Shown here piece by piece: positions 48,974 through 57,938 of a stretch of 64,000 bases of DNA. The translations under genes and the position numbers were made by a program. The notes beneath the pieces were generated by a model. That model saw only the letters and a program-made list of their open reading frames with translations, did not search any database and was not told the DNA's origin. Origin of the DNA: Euzebya rosea (lineage in GTDB: Bacteria > Actinomycetota > Nitriliruptoria > Euzebyales > Euzebyaceae). Where the stretch lies: assembly GCF_003073135.1 (NCBI RefSeq), contig NZ_PGDQ01000001.1:248001-312000 (forward strand), given 5' to 3'. Numbering within the stretch: position 1 is the first letter of the stretch; each line of letters begins with the position of its first letter.

Positions 48974-51169
48974 TCACAGCCCCTTGAGGATGTTCATCAG
49001 GATGCCGTTGCCGGCGTAGGTGACGGCGTAGTCGGCCAGGCCGTGGGTGTTCGGGCCCACGTTGCCGGCGTCGGGCAGGATCGCGCCGAAGATGGTGACC
49101 CGCCCGTCGTCCAGGGCCATCGACCCGAGGGTGGGTTCGCCGCCGGCCAGCACGACGTCGTCGGTGGCGTTGCCGTAGGTCGAGGTCACGAGCAGGTCCA
49201 TGCTGGCGGTGGTCGCGCCGATCGTGGCCGCGACGTCACCGGTCCACGCGTCGGCGTCGACGTACCAGGCCGGGGCGGTGTTCATCCGGTAGCCCAGCGG
49301 CACCTCGAAGTAGGTCTGGCGGATGATGCCGCCGACGCCGTCCAGGAGCGGGTGGTCGCGGTCGACCTCGGAGATCTCACCGGCGTACTGGGTGACCCGC
49401 TCGACGCTGTCGGCCGGCACGGCACCGATGACCTCCAGCGCCTGCAGCGCCGAGTCGGTCAGCACCAGGTCGCCGCCCGCACGGGTCCATGCCTCCAGCG
49501 CCGCCCAGCCGTCGACGTCGTCGATCCGCAGCGAGTCGTCGGCCACGACGATCCGGTCGAAGGCTGACAGGTCGGTGCTGGTCACGTCCTCGATGGGCTC
49601 CATCGTCACGTCGGCCATGACGGTCTGGACGTCCTCGAAGTACGTCATGTTGGTGGAGGCGTAGTCGGCCTGCGGCAGCCCGAAGGGCGGTTCGTTCTCC
49701 ACGTCCTCGTCGGTGATCGTCTCGGCGTCGTACACGTAGCCGATGCGGGCCCCGCCCATGTCGACGGTGTAGTCCAGGCCCGGGGTGCGACGGTCGGCCC
49801 GCTCGGCCGGCACATCCACGCCGACGCCGTAGGCCTTGAGGGTCAGGGCGATGGTGGCGTCCAGCAGCGCGCGCGTGGTGTCGACGTGCACCTGTTCGAG
49901 CTCGGGGACGAAGACCGAGGACGGCACGAGGTTGGACAGGATGTACTCGTGGTCCATCTCCAGGATCCCCTGCTGCACCAGGTAGTCGCCCTGGAAGCCG
50001 GAGTCGTCGTACCCGATCGCGTCGTAGGCGGTGTGGTACTCCGCGGGCTGCACCTCGCCCATGCCGATCGTCGCGAGCAGGCCCGCAGCGCCGGGGTGGA
50101 CGGAGGTGTTGACGTTGTACTTGATGGCCTCGGCCAGGCGGTACTGGCCCTGCAGCGCGAGCGGGTCGAACTGCCCGGCCGGGAACATGATCGCCAGCAG
50201 GACGTTGTCGGCGAACTCGCCGTGCAGGTCCGCGGCGCCCTGCGGGGTACCCAGGTAGTCCTCGATGAAGGCCTGCAGCGCCTTGGTCTCGTTCTCGTTG
50301 CCGGTGTTGTACTGCTGCCCGCCGGCGTTGTGCCACCCCTGTGTGGGGAACTGGCGGTTGAGGTCGCGGCCGTTGTCGTTGCCGCGGTGGTACAGGCCCC
50401 GCCCGTCGTTGCGGTCCCCGTCGGCCCACCCGTCGGGGTTGGGGGCGATGAAGTGCAGGCGAGCGGACTGCAGGACCTCGGTGACGCTGTACTCGGCGTA
50501 GTCGGGGTTGGCCGGGTCGCCGGCGGTCAGCACCTTGGGACCGGTGACCGGTTCGGTGCCCAGCTGCTCGGCCTCGAAGGCGATCAGCAGGTCCTCGATG
50601 TAGCGCACGCCCCCCTCGGCACCCGCACGCTCGGCGCCGTGGATGGACATGGAGAAGTACAGGTCGAGGCGCTCCTCGACCGGGTGCTCGCTGCTGTCGG
50701 GGGCGGTCACCGTCACGACCGGCATCTCGCGACCACCTGCGGAGAGGATCTTTCGTACCCCCTCGTCGTCGACGATCGCGCCGCGGGCGTCGAGCACGCT
50801 GATCTCGCCGGCCTCCAGCAGGTCGCACACGTAGGTGCAGATGTCGGCGTGGACGAACGCGCCGGCGCCGTCCTCACGGGTGACGGAGTAGCGGTTCTCC
50901 AGCTCGTCCAGCCCGGTCAGGTACGACATGGCCAGGCCGCCGAGCGTGCCGTCGGTGTACTGCAGGAAGTCACCGTTGATGATGGGGTCGGGGAAGACCC
51001 GGGTCGGGTCGGCGCCGTCGAGGGACAGGCCAGCGGCCGCGGCACGCTCGATCTGGGCGTCGGTGGCCGACGGCATCGACGGACCGGCGCCGAGCCCCAC
51101 GGTGGGGGCGAGGGCGACGGCACCCATGGTGAGGGCGGCGAGGGCGGAGCGGAGGGTGGGGCGGGGCAT
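48974..51169 (-). CDS. Secreted M14-family zinc carboxypeptidase-like protein
   Basis: The 731-residue product has a signal peptide (about 1-28). Metal ligands of the M14 fold are visible: H-G-A-E (H177, E180) and H316 in A-D-L-H-G-E. Substrate residues appear in R-D-L-N-R near 268-272. Residues about 420-731 form a second, poorly conserved part (A-F-D-R-I-V-V-A-D-D-S near 500, glutamine-amidotransferase-like in pattern). Such long M14 proteins are exported peptidases. It ends next to the toxin-antitoxin operator. Substrate unknown. Confidence 0.87.
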   Translation of the reverse strand: MPRPTLRSALAALTMGAVALAPTVGLGAGPSMPSATDAQIERAAAAGLSLDGADPTRVFPDPIINGDFLQYTDGTLGGLAMSYLTGLDELENRYSVTREDGAGAFVHADICTYVCDLLEAGEISVLDARGAIVDDEGVRKILSAGGREMPVVTVTAPDSSEHPVEERLDLYFSMSIHGAERAGAEGGVRYIEDLLIAFEAEQLGTEPVTGPKVLTAGDPANPDYAEYSVTEVLQSARLHFIAPNPDGWADGDRNDGRGLYHRGNDNGRDLNRQFPTQGWHNAGGQQYNTGNENETKALQAFIEDYLGTPQGAADLHGEFADNVLLAIMFPAGQFDPLALQGQYRLAEAIKYNVNTSVHPGAAGLLATIGMGEVQPAEYHTAYDAIGYDDSGFQGDYLVQQGILEMDHEYILSNLVPSSVFVPELEQVHVDTTRALLDATIALTLKAYGVGVDVPAERADRRTPGLDYTVDMGGARIGYVYDAETITDEDVENEPPFGLPQADYASTNMTYFEDVQTVMADVTMEPIEDVTSTDLSAFDRIVVADDSLRIDDVDGWAALEAWTRAGGDLVLTDSALQALEVIGAVPADSVERVTQYAGEISEVDRDHPLLDGVGGIIRQTYFEVPLGYRMNTAPAWYVDADAWTGDVAATIGATTASMDLLVTSTYGNATDDVVLAGGEPTLGSMALDDGRVTIFGAILPDAGNVGPNTHGLADYAVTYAGNGILMNILKGL

Positions 51170-51254
51170 GCGGGCGGAGCCTTCTGGTCGAGGGGTCTGC
51201 CGGCAGGGTTCGACACCGGTCGGGCGGTTTCCTGCCCGCTACGCTCCGGCGACG

Positions 51255-52373
51255 ATGCTGGCCCACACCGATGTCGCCGCCTCGGGCGACCGCTTCACCG
51301 CCACCTACCTCGTCGATCCCGCCCTGGGCGACGTCGCCGACGTGGCCCGCTGGATGGCGGGGGAGATGACGGTGGAGTTCCCGCTGGACCTGATCGACCC
51401 CGACGACGGTATCGGCACGCACGTCGTCGGCCGGGTGGAGTCCGTCGAGCCCGACGGCGGTCGACACCGCGTCGTGGTCTCCGTCGCCGACGAGGTCGTT
51501 GCCGGCTCGATGACCCAGCTGCTGAGCGTCGTGTGGGGCAACGTGTCCCTCGGTCGTGGCGTGGACCTGGTGGCGCTGGACCCCCCGGCCGGATGGCCCC
51601 CGCCGGTCCCGATCGACCGGCCTGCGGGGCTGGCGGCGTTCCGCGCCCTCGCCGACGCCCCGACCCGGCCGCTGCTGATGAGCGCCGTCAAGCCGCTCGG
51701 CCTGCCTGCCGACCGGCTGGCCGCGATGGCCCACGAGCTGGCCGCGGGCGGGCTGGACGTGGTGAAGGAGGACCAGTCGCTGGCCGATCAGCCGTGGGCG
51801 CCCTTCGATGACCGCATCGGCCCGATCGCGCAGGCGATCCACGACGCCAACGACCGCCACGGCACCCGGGCGGTCTACGCCCCCAGCCTCAACGGCCCCG
51901 TGATGGACCTGCCCCGCCGGGCTGCCGCCGCCCGTGACGCCGGCGCCGGCGCCGTCATGGTGCAGCCGGGGATCAGCGGGTATCCCGCCATCGAGGCCGC
52001 CGCCACCGCTGGCCTGCCCGTCATCGCCCATCCCGGCGGGTTCGGGGGGCTGTCGGATCGCGTTGCCCCGGCGCTGGTGCACGGCCTGCTGCCACGGCTT
52101 GCCGGTGCCGACTGCTCGGTGTTCATCGTCCCCGGCGGCCGGTTCCCCATCGACGAGGCCGACGCGCGGGCGACGGTCGAGGCATGCCTGCGCCCGTCCG
52201 GTGCGCTGCCGCCGATCCTGCCGGCCGCGGGTGGCGGGGTCAGCGTCGAGCGGGTGCCGCAGCTGCGCGAGGCCTACGGCGACGACCTGTGCCTGCTGAT
52301 CGGTGGTGACCTGCATCGTGATGGCGACCCTCGCCGGCGGGCGGCGTTGCTGCGGGAGGCAGCCGAACGATGA
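51255..52373 (+). CDS. RuBisCO-like protein (form IV)
   Basis: The ATG at 51255 starts a 372-residue protein with the RuBisCO large-subunit layout: an N-terminal alpha/beta domain (about 1-125) and a TIM barrel. V-K-P-L-G-L (about 145-150) corresponds to the K-P-K-L-G-L strand but lacks the second Lys. G-G-L-D-V-V-K-E-D-Q (165-174) corresponds to the KDDE metal site, with Glu replaced by Gln. These changes argue against carboxylase activity. Form IV proteins act as enolases or isomerases in sulfur or other metabolism. It is translationally coupled to the next hydrolase gene (ATGA). Possible promoter: TACGCT at 51240-51245. Confidence 0.88.
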   Translation: MLAHTDVAASGDRFTATYLVDPALGDVADVARWMAGEMTVEFPLDLIDPDDGIGTHVVGRVESVEPDGGRHRVVVSVADEVVAGSMTQLLSVVWGNVSLGRGVDLVALDPPAGWPPPVPIDRPAGLAAFRALADAPTRPLLMSAVKPLGLPADRLAAMAHELAAGGLDVVKEDQSLADQPWAPFDDRIGPIAQAIHDANDRHGTRAVYAPSLNGPVMDLPRRAAAARDAGAGAVMVQPGISGYPAIEAAATAGLPVIAHPGGFGGLSDRVAPALVHGLLPRLAGADCSVFIVPGGRFPIDEADARATVEACLRPSGALPPILPAAGGGVSVERVPQLREAYGDDLCLLIGGDLHRDGDPRRRAALLREAAER

Positions 52374-53263
52374 CCAGCCCCCCGGACCGCCGGCGCGACG
52401 TCGACCGTCAGGCCGTCCTGGCAGCCAAGCGCCGTGAGGACCGCCGGGCGTGGCACCGCATCGCGGAGGTCCGTGGCTGGACCGGCGGGCACCGTGCCCC
52501 GCACCGCACCGTCGCCCTGACCACCGACGACGGCGTCCGCCTGGCCGGCACCTGGCTGCCCGGTCCGCGGCGCGAGGACACCGCCATCGTGGTCGTGCAC
52601 GGCTTCGCGGCCCACCGACGCAAGCCTGCCTACGCGTTCCTCGCCGACCACCTGGCCGCCACCAACCACGTCCTGGCCATCGACCTGCGCGGCCACGGCG
52701 GGTCGTCGGGCCGGTCCACCCTCGGCGCCGACGAGTGGCGCGACGTGCACGCCGCGGTCGACACACTCAAGGGAAGGGGCCACCAGCGGGTCGTCGTGGT
52801 CGGCCTGTCGCTGGGTGGGACCGCGACCGCCCACGCGCTGGCCAAGGGGCTGGACGTCGACGCCGCGGTGCTGGTGTCCTCCAGCGCCCGTCACTGGGAC
52901 CTCTCCCTGCCCGGCATGGTCACCCTCGACAGCCTGTGGCGATCACCGCTGAAGCGTCGTGTCTGGCAGTCGATCGCGGGGTTCCGCATGGTGCCGCCCG
53001 ACCGGATCCCGCCGTACGGCGACCCGGTCGACCTGGTGGCCGACACCGACGTGCCGCTGTTGATCGTGCACGGCGCGGACGACGCCTACTTCGCGCCGGG
53101 ACACGCCGACGAGCTGGCCGAGGCGGCTGGTGGCCACGTCGTCGTCTGGCACGAGCCCGTCGGGTTCGGGCACGCCGAGGACGGCCTGACCCCAGCCTTC
53201 TGTGCGCGGCTGGCCGAGGCGGTCGGCCGCGTCGTCAGCGAGGGCCGTTTCCCCGCCCGCTGA
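52370..53263 (+). CDS. Alpha/beta hydrolase
   Basis: The 297-residue product has V-V-V-H-G-F (oxyanion loop) near 74-79, D-L-R-G-H-G near 105-110, and the nucleophile elbow G-L-S-L-G-G with Ser at about 147. A later V-H-G-A-D-D and H-A-E-D supply the Asp/His. No signal peptide, so cytoplasmic. The start overlaps the stop of the RuBisCO-like gene (ATGA), so the two probably act in one pathway. Its 3' end overlaps the convergent CWB2 gene by 29 bp. Confidence 0.9.
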   Translation: MTSPPDRRRDVDRQAVLAAKRREDRRAWHRIAEVRGWTGGHRAPHRTVALTTDDGVRLAGTWLPGPRREDTAIVVVHGFAAHRRKPAYAFLADHLAATNHVLAIDLRGHGGSSGRSTLGADEWRDVHAAVDTLKGRGHQRVVVVGLSLGGTATAHALAKGLDVDAAVLVSSSARHWDLSLPGMVTLDSLWRSPLKRRVWQSIAGFRMVPPDRIPPYGDPVDLVADTDVPLLIVHGADDAYFAPGHADELAEAAGGHVVVWHEPVGFGHAEDGLTPAFCARLAEAVGRVVSEGRFPAR

Positions 53264-55427
53264 TGCCCGGCAGGGTGGGGGGTGGTGCCGGCTCCGGGGC
53301 CTCGTCCCCGGACGGGGACCCCGCGGTGTCGGCGGCGGCCGGGTCCTCACGCACCTCGTGGGGTTCGTTCGGGGACGCGGCCAGCTGCTCCACGACCAGC
53401 GCCGACACCGCAGCGGTGCCGCCCACCACGACCAGCGAGGCAGGTCCCAGCTCGGCGATCGCATGGCGGGTCGCCGTCGGCAGGGCGTCGGTCGAGGTCA
53501 GCAGCAGCCACGACGGATCCGCGGTCGCGGCCGCGCCGGCCGACAGGGCATCGGCGAAGCGGTCACCGGTTGCGACGAGCGCCCGGTCGAGGTCCCGAGG
53601 CAGCTCGCGTGCCGCCTCGACGGCGGTGTCGAAGCGGCCGTCGCCGGCGATGCGGCGGACGGTCGCCAGCGGCACCGCACGGCGGATCGCACGGACGACG
53701 TCGTCGGACACGGCCGACTCGCCGCCGGCGACGACGACCTCGGTCGGCATCCATCGGCGCAGGGCGTCGCCGGTCACGTCGGGCAGCTCGGTCGGCTCCG
53801 TCAACAGCAGCGGCGCCTCGGCCGTGCCGGCGACGGGGGTCACCGCGAGCGCGTCGGGGAACGTCCGGCCGCTCGCGACGTACACGACGTCGACCGACGC
53901 CTCTTCCCCCTCATCGGTCCGCACCTGCTCCTCGGCCAACGCGACCGCGGTGGCGAACCGACCGTCCCCGGCGACGCGTCGCACGTCGGCGTCGGGCAGG
54001 CGGTCGCGGACGGCGTCCAGCACCGCGTCGGCCACGGCCTCGGCGCCACCGGCCACGATCACCGTCGACGGGGCGAGGCGAACCAGCTCGTCAGCGGTCG
54101 CAGACGACAGGTCCTCGGTCGCCACGAGCAGCACCGGGCCCCCACGCACGCCGGCAAGCACGCCACCCGCCAACGCGTCGGCGAACGCCCCGGCGGTCGC
54201 CAGGACCACCGTGTCGGCGCCGTCGGGGTGGCTGGCTGCCGACACCGCGACGGCGGTGGCGACCCGGTCGGGCCCCTCGATCCGCTCGACGGCTGCGGTC
54301 GTGTACCACTCATCGGGGGCGTCGGGAAGCTCGACGTCGGAGGGCACCAGCCGCACCTCGTCGGTGGACGGGTCGTGGGCCAGTGACCAGCCGGCGGCGA
54401 AAAACACTCGTCGGCGTCCACCGGGGGCGTCGACGACGTCGGTGGCGGGGAAGCCCAGCCATCCGGCCGGCCCGCCACGCTGCTGGTAGGCCGCCTCGAG
54501 GGTGCCCGACAGCACGTGGGCGGTGCCGGTCGACGGGGCGTACAGCGTCCCGGCCTCGGTCCGCATCCGCTGGCCGCCGTCGATGTCGACGGGGGCCTCG
54601 ACGATCCAGCCGAGCGTGCTGTCCGGTCCGCCGCGGTCGCGGTAGGCGGTGGCGGCCGGCCCCGCGGCGACGATCAGCCCGTAGGCCTCGACGGTGGTGA
54701 TCACGCCGTGCTCGTAGGCACGCCAGCGACCTCCCCTGGGTCCCTCGACCTCCTCGGCGACGGGGGCGCCGACGACGGATCCGACCAGGCCGATGTCCTG
54801 GTACACGACGGCGATCTCGGTCGGGTTGGGCGGGTTCAGGCACGTCGCGTTGTGCTCGCGGGTGCGCTCGTCGGTGCGGACCGTCGTGGTGCAGGACTCG
54901 TCCCACTCCCAGGGCGGGGTGCAGATGACGATGCGGCACACCACCTCGGTGGTGCCGGGCACCTGCTGGTTGCACTGGCCGTAGCGAAAGTTGTTGCAGC
55001 ACACGCGGCGGCGGTCGCACTCGCCCTCCGCGCAGCGGCAGGTACAGGTCTCGCCGGGGGTCCGGTTGCAGTCCACGACGTAGCGGTCCTCGCCGCGGCA
55101 GAACGCCGAGGACGACACCTTCCACCAACCGGCCGCGTAGGACCCCTCGGGGCACGTGTTGGCGCCGGCGTTGATGGTGCAGCACATGGCCGTCCAGCCC
55201 TGGCTGCACTCGTTGGCCGGGCCACAGACGCTGGCCCACGCGCTCTGGGGCTTCAGCACGAAGTCGATCGGGTTGACCGTCAGGGCCGTCGCGACCAGGG
55301 CCGCGCGCCGCAGGAACGACCGCCGGCCCGGACGACGGCGGTCGAGCAGACGGCTTGCGGACGTCGCGAGGCGCTGGCTGAGCGGGGTGGTCCGGTCGGA
55401 GTCGTCGGTGGGGAGGAGGAGAGTCAC
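53235..55427 (-). CDS. Tat-exported Cys-rich protein with LGFP and CWB2 repeats
   Basis: GTG at 55427 overlaps the upstream stop (GTGA), giving 730 residues. A twin-arginine signal (R-R-S-F-L-R-R-A-A-L at about 35-44) is followed by an 18-Cys domain, 68-196 (C-S-Q-G-W-T-A-M-C-C, N-T-C-P-E-G-S-Y-A-A-G-W-W-K, C-C-N-N-F-R-Y-G-Q-C). By eye this resembles methylamine dehydrogenase light chain (NCPPG...SWVASC). Residues about 250-400 hold LGFP-type repeats (G-P-A-G-W-L-G-F-P), 425-690 three CWB2 repeats (V-E-R-I-E-G-P-D-R-V-A-T-A), then a Pro/Asp tail. Folded, disulfide-rich export through Tat is coherent. MauD- and MauE-like genes lie about 2.5 kb upstream. Confidence 0.85.
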   Translation of the reverse strand: MTLLLPTDDSDRTTPLSQRLATSASRLLDRRRPGRRSFLRRAALVATALTVNPIDFVLKPQSAWASVCGPANECSQGWTAMCCTINAGANTCPEGSYAAGWWKVSSSAFCRGEDRYVVDCNRTPGETCTCRCAEGECDRRRVCCNNFRYGQCNQQVPGTTEVVCRIVICTPPWEWDESCTTTVRTDERTREHNATCLNPPNPTEIAVVYQDIGLVGSVVGAPVAEEVEGPRGGRWRAYEHGVITTVEAYGLIVAAGPAATAYRDRGGPDSTLGWIVEAPVDIDGGQRMRTEAGTLYAPSTGTAHVLSGTLEAAYQQRGGPAGWLGFPATDVVDAPGGRRRVFFAAGWSLAHDPSTDEVRLVPSDVELPDAPDEWYTTAAVERIEGPDRVATAVAVSAASHPDGADTVVLATAGAFADALAGGVLAGVRGGPVLLVATEDLSSATADELVRLAPSTVIVAGGAEAVADAVLDAVRDRLPDADVRRVAGDGRFATAVALAEEQVRTDEGEEASVDVVYVASGRTFPDALAVTPVAGTAEAPLLLTEPTELPDVTGDALRRWMPTEVVVAGGESAVSDDVVRAIRRAVPLATVRRIAGDGRFDTAVEAARELPRDLDRALVATGDRFADALSAGAAATADPSWLLLTSTDALPTATRHAIAELGPASLVVVGGTAAVSALVVEQLAASPNEPHEVREDPAAADTAGSPSGDEAPEPAPPPTLPGISGRGNGPR

Positions 55428-55924
55428 GAGGGGGTCACCTCGGCGGGGGCCACGTCGATGCGGGACAGGGCGTCGTTGACGCGGGGCAGCAGGCGTCGGG
55501 CCTGCCAGTGGCCGCCGAGCACGACGTACAGGCACAGCGCCCGCCCGGCTTCGGTGCAGAAGACCTGGGTGCCGGACTGCCCGGCGATGGCGCGCTGCAG
55601 CCCGTTGGGTGCGAAGTCGGCGACCGACAGTCGCCGAGGCATCCGGCCGGTGTCGAACAGCGCCGTCCCGAGGTTCTCCGGTCCGTACTCGATGAGGGCG
55701 ATGAACACGTCGTCGTCCCCGAGCAGGTCGACGGCACCGCTGCCGAAGTCGCCGCGCACCTCCGGCAACGACGCGCTGGTCAGGTGCAGGACCGGCGGGG
55801 TGTGCACCGGTCGTCCGGCCTCTCGGGCGCGAGCCGCCACGCGCTCGTCGATCCGACCGCGCTGGACCGCCCCCTCCCACTTGTCCGGCAGCGCGACTCG
55901 GAAGCCGTGTGCATCAAGGTGCAT
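55424..55924 (-). CDS. Conserved hypothetical protein upstream of the Tat CWB2 gene
   Basis: The 166-residue product starts at the ATG at 55924. It has no signal peptide or membrane helix and a soluble alpha/beta look (G-F-R-V-A-L-P-D-K-W-E-G near the start, V-F-C-T-E-A-G-R-A-L-C-L-Y-V-V-L-G near the end). No family is recognised. Its stop overlaps the Tat protein start, so they are translationally coupled and probably functionally linked. Confidence 0.72.
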   Translation of the reverse strand: MHLDAHGFRVALPDKWEGAVQRGRIDERVAARAREAGRPVHTPPVLHLTSASLPEVRGDFGSGAVDLLGDDDVFIALIEYGPENLGTALFDTGRMPRRLSVADFAPNGLQRAIAGQSGTQVFCTEAGRALCLYVVLGGHWQARRLLPRVNDALSRIDVAPAEVTPS

Positions 55925-56014
55925 GGCGGTGGTGCAGCTCCCTTCGGTGGGCGTTCGCCGGCGGCGGCGGGCGAGGAGTGCGCGTCACGGGACGGCGCGC
56001 GGGATGACGGAGTC

Positions 56015-56611
56015 TCACCGCACGACCACCACGAACGCGGCAAGGGCCACGCCCATCTGGCCGAGGCGGGTCACGAGTGATGCCCTCTCGCGGGCAGCGT
56101 CAACCCCAGCGAGGGTGCGGCGCAGGGCAGCGACGGTGCGGATCCGCCCGGCGGCGACCAGCGGCAGGGCCCGGGCGACCCCGAACACGAGGCCGATCAG
56201 TCCACCGGTCCGGACGCTGCCCGACAGCGCGGCCGTTGCCCACGTCACCCAGACGATGCTGGCCGGCACGATCGTGGCCACGCCGGTGCCGAGCTGGGCG
56301 CCGAACCCGATGCCGTACACCCAGCCGCGGTAGGTGGTCAGCCAGCGGTCGTCGACCTGCCGGTGGATCGACGGAACGCCGGATGTGGCGTCCAGGACCA
56401 GGCCGATGGTGGCCAGGGATCCGATGCCCACGAGCTGTGCGGTGGCGGAGGGAAGTCGGCCGGCCAGCGTCCAGCCGGTGGATCCGAGCAGACCCAGCAG
56501 GGCTCCGGTCATCGCGCCCGCGCTCGCGGACCCGACGACGTAGGCGGCGACGGTCACCGACCATCGCTGCTGGCGGGATGCCTCCCCGACCGGGGAGATG
56601 CTGGACAGCAT
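56015..56611 (-). CDS. Polytopic membrane protein of unknown function
   Basis: The 198-residue product has about five hydrophobic segments (A-A-Y-V-V-G-S-A-S-A-G, L-V-G-I-G-S-L-A-T-I-G-L-V, V-Y-G-I-G-F-G-A-Q-L, T-G-G-L-I-G-L-V-F-G-V, and a C-terminal one) and a basic loop near 165. It lies upstream of the two genes above in the same direction and may belong to the same unit. No family identified. Confidence 0.75.
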   Translation of the reverse strand: MLSSISPVGEASRQQRWSVTVAAYVVGSASAGAMTGALLGLLGSTGWTLAGRLPSATAQLVGIGSLATIGLVLDATSGVPSIHRQVDDRWLTTYRGWVYGIGFGAQLGTGVATIVPASIVWVTWATAALSGSVRTGGLIGLVFGVARALPLVAAGRIRTVAALRRTLAGVDAARERASLVTRLGQMGVALAAFVVVVR

Positions 56612-56733
56612 GGACTCCCCTCAGGGGGACCACTGGGTGCGGACGGCCGCCAGCAGCGCCAGCACCGTGCCGAGGACGAGAACAACCACGCCGACGAGGG
56701 TAGGCCCCGCCGGCGTGGTTGCTGTGGGCTGCG

Positions 56734-57534
56734 TCAGTCCCAGTCGGGCGCGAACGGCGGGTCGATCACCCGCTGGTCCTTGGGCAGGTCGTCGAGGGCC
56801 GCACGGTCGTTGGTCGACAGCGGCTCCATGTCCAGGGCCTCGAGGTTGCTTCGGAGGTGCTCGGGGCTCGAGGCCTTGGGGATCACGGCGACGCCGTCCT
56901 GGTCCAGCAGCCAGCGCAGGGCGATCTGGGCGGGACCGGTGCTGCGGGCACCGGCGATGTTGGTGACGACCGGGTGGGTCAACAGCGTGCCGCGTGCGAG
57001 GGGGGAGTAGGCGGTCAGGGTGATGCCCATGTCGCGGGTCGTCTCCAGCAACGTCGACTGGTCCAGGAGCGCGTGGTACTCGACCTGGTCGACGACCACC
57101 CGGGCCGCCTCGCCGGCGCGGCGCAGCTGTTCGCTGGTGAAGTTGCTGACCCCCAGGTTGGCGACGAGGTCGCGGTCGGCCAGCTCCTGCATGGCCTCGA
57201 GGGTCTCCTCGAGGTCGTCGAGCTCGACCGGCCAGTGGATCAGCAGCAGGTCGAGTCGGTCCAGGCCGAGCCGACGGAGGGAGTCCTCCGTGGAGGCGAT
57301 CACCTTGTCGGGGGCGTGGTTGTGGTTGTCCAGCTTGGTGGTCACCCACAGCTGGTCACGGTCGATGTCGGCGCGGGCGATGCCGTCGCCGACGTCGGAC
57401 TCGTTGCCGTACATCTGGGCGGTGTCGATGTGGCGGTAGCCCATCTCGATGCCGGCGGCGACCGCATCAACACACGTGTCGCCGGTCAGCTCCCAGGTGC
57501 CGAGGCCGAGCGGGGGCATGGTGGAGGGGTTCAT
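56734..57534 (-). CDS. Aldo/keto reductase
   Basis: The start is the ATG at 57534 (MNPSTMPPLGLGTWELTGDT) after AAGGA; a longer frame continues upstream through the next gene. The 266-residue product has the AKR catalytic set: Asp and Tyr in D-T-A-Q-M-Y-G-N-E near 40-48, Lys in T-T-K-L near 70, and H-W-P near 104. G-V-S-N-F and the cofactor-binding I-P-K-A-S-S follow. An NADPH-dependent reductase of unknown substrate. Neighbouring genes do not suggest a pathway. Confidence 0.92.
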   Translation of the reverse strand: MNPSTMPPLGLGTWELTGDTCVDAVAAGIEMGYRHIDTAQMYGNESDVGDGIARADIDRDQLWVTTKLDNHNHAPDKVIASTEDSLRRLGLDRLDLLLIHWPVELDDLEETLEAMQELADRDLVANLGVSNFTSEQLRRAGEAARVVVDQVEYHALLDQSTLLETTRDMGITLTAYSPLARGTLLTHPVVTNIAGARSTGPAQIALRWLLDQDGVAVIPKASSPEHLRSNLEALDMEPLSTNDRAALDDLPKDQRVIDPPFAPDWD

Positions 57535-57644
57535 CAGGCGTCCTTGGATGGGGGGAACGAACGGTGTCGGGTCGAACGGGGCGGGATCGGGCGGGGTGGG
57601 ATCGTGCGGGGCGGGTCGGACGGGTCGCGTCGAACGCCGGTGCG

Positions 57645-57899
57645 TCAGGTCGACCGCAGCGCCTCGATCAGCTCGTCCTTGGTCATGTCGGACCGCCCGT
57701 CGATGTCGAGCTCCTGGGCGCGCTCGTACAGGTCGTCCTTGGTCCACTCCTCGTAGGAGGGCGACGAACCGCCCTTCTTCGAGGCGTCCTCGGTGTTGGC
57801 GATCGCTGCGGCCTTGGACTTGCTCATCCCGTGGTCGCGCAGCTTCTCGTACTGCTCGTCGTCCTTGATGCTGGGTCCGTGGTTCTTGGCCATGCCCAT
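57645..57899 (-). CDS. Small protein with Rho-N-like (SAP-like) domain
   Basis: The 84-residue, highly charged product has an N-terminal Y-E-K-L-R-D-H-G-M-S-K-S-K-A-A-A-I-A-N segment and a C-terminal W-T-K-D-D-L-Y-E-R-A-Q-E-L-D-I-D-G-R, then M-T-K-D-E-L-I-E-A-L-R. The latter resembles the Rho N-terminal/SAP helix-extended-helix fold, which binds nucleic acid. Such proteins are common in actinobacteria and of unknown role. The second in-frame ATG (57893) is an alternative start. Confidence 0.78.
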   Translation of the reverse strand: MGMAKNHGPSIKDDEQYEKLRDHGMSKSKAAAIANTEDASKKGGSSPSYEEWTKDDLYERAQELDIDGRSDMTKDELIEALRST

Positions 57900-57938
57900 G
57901 GGGTTCCCGGCGGATGGGGGTGGCCAAACACAGGGTGG

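Noticed and set aside
56621-56733. A possible small single-helix membrane protein (G-V-V-V-L-V-L-G-T-V-L-A-L-L-A-A-V-R) after the aldo/keto reductase.
   Set aside because: The hydrophobic segment ends neatly at a stop, but I could not find a convincing start codon and ribosome site, so it is not listed as a gene.
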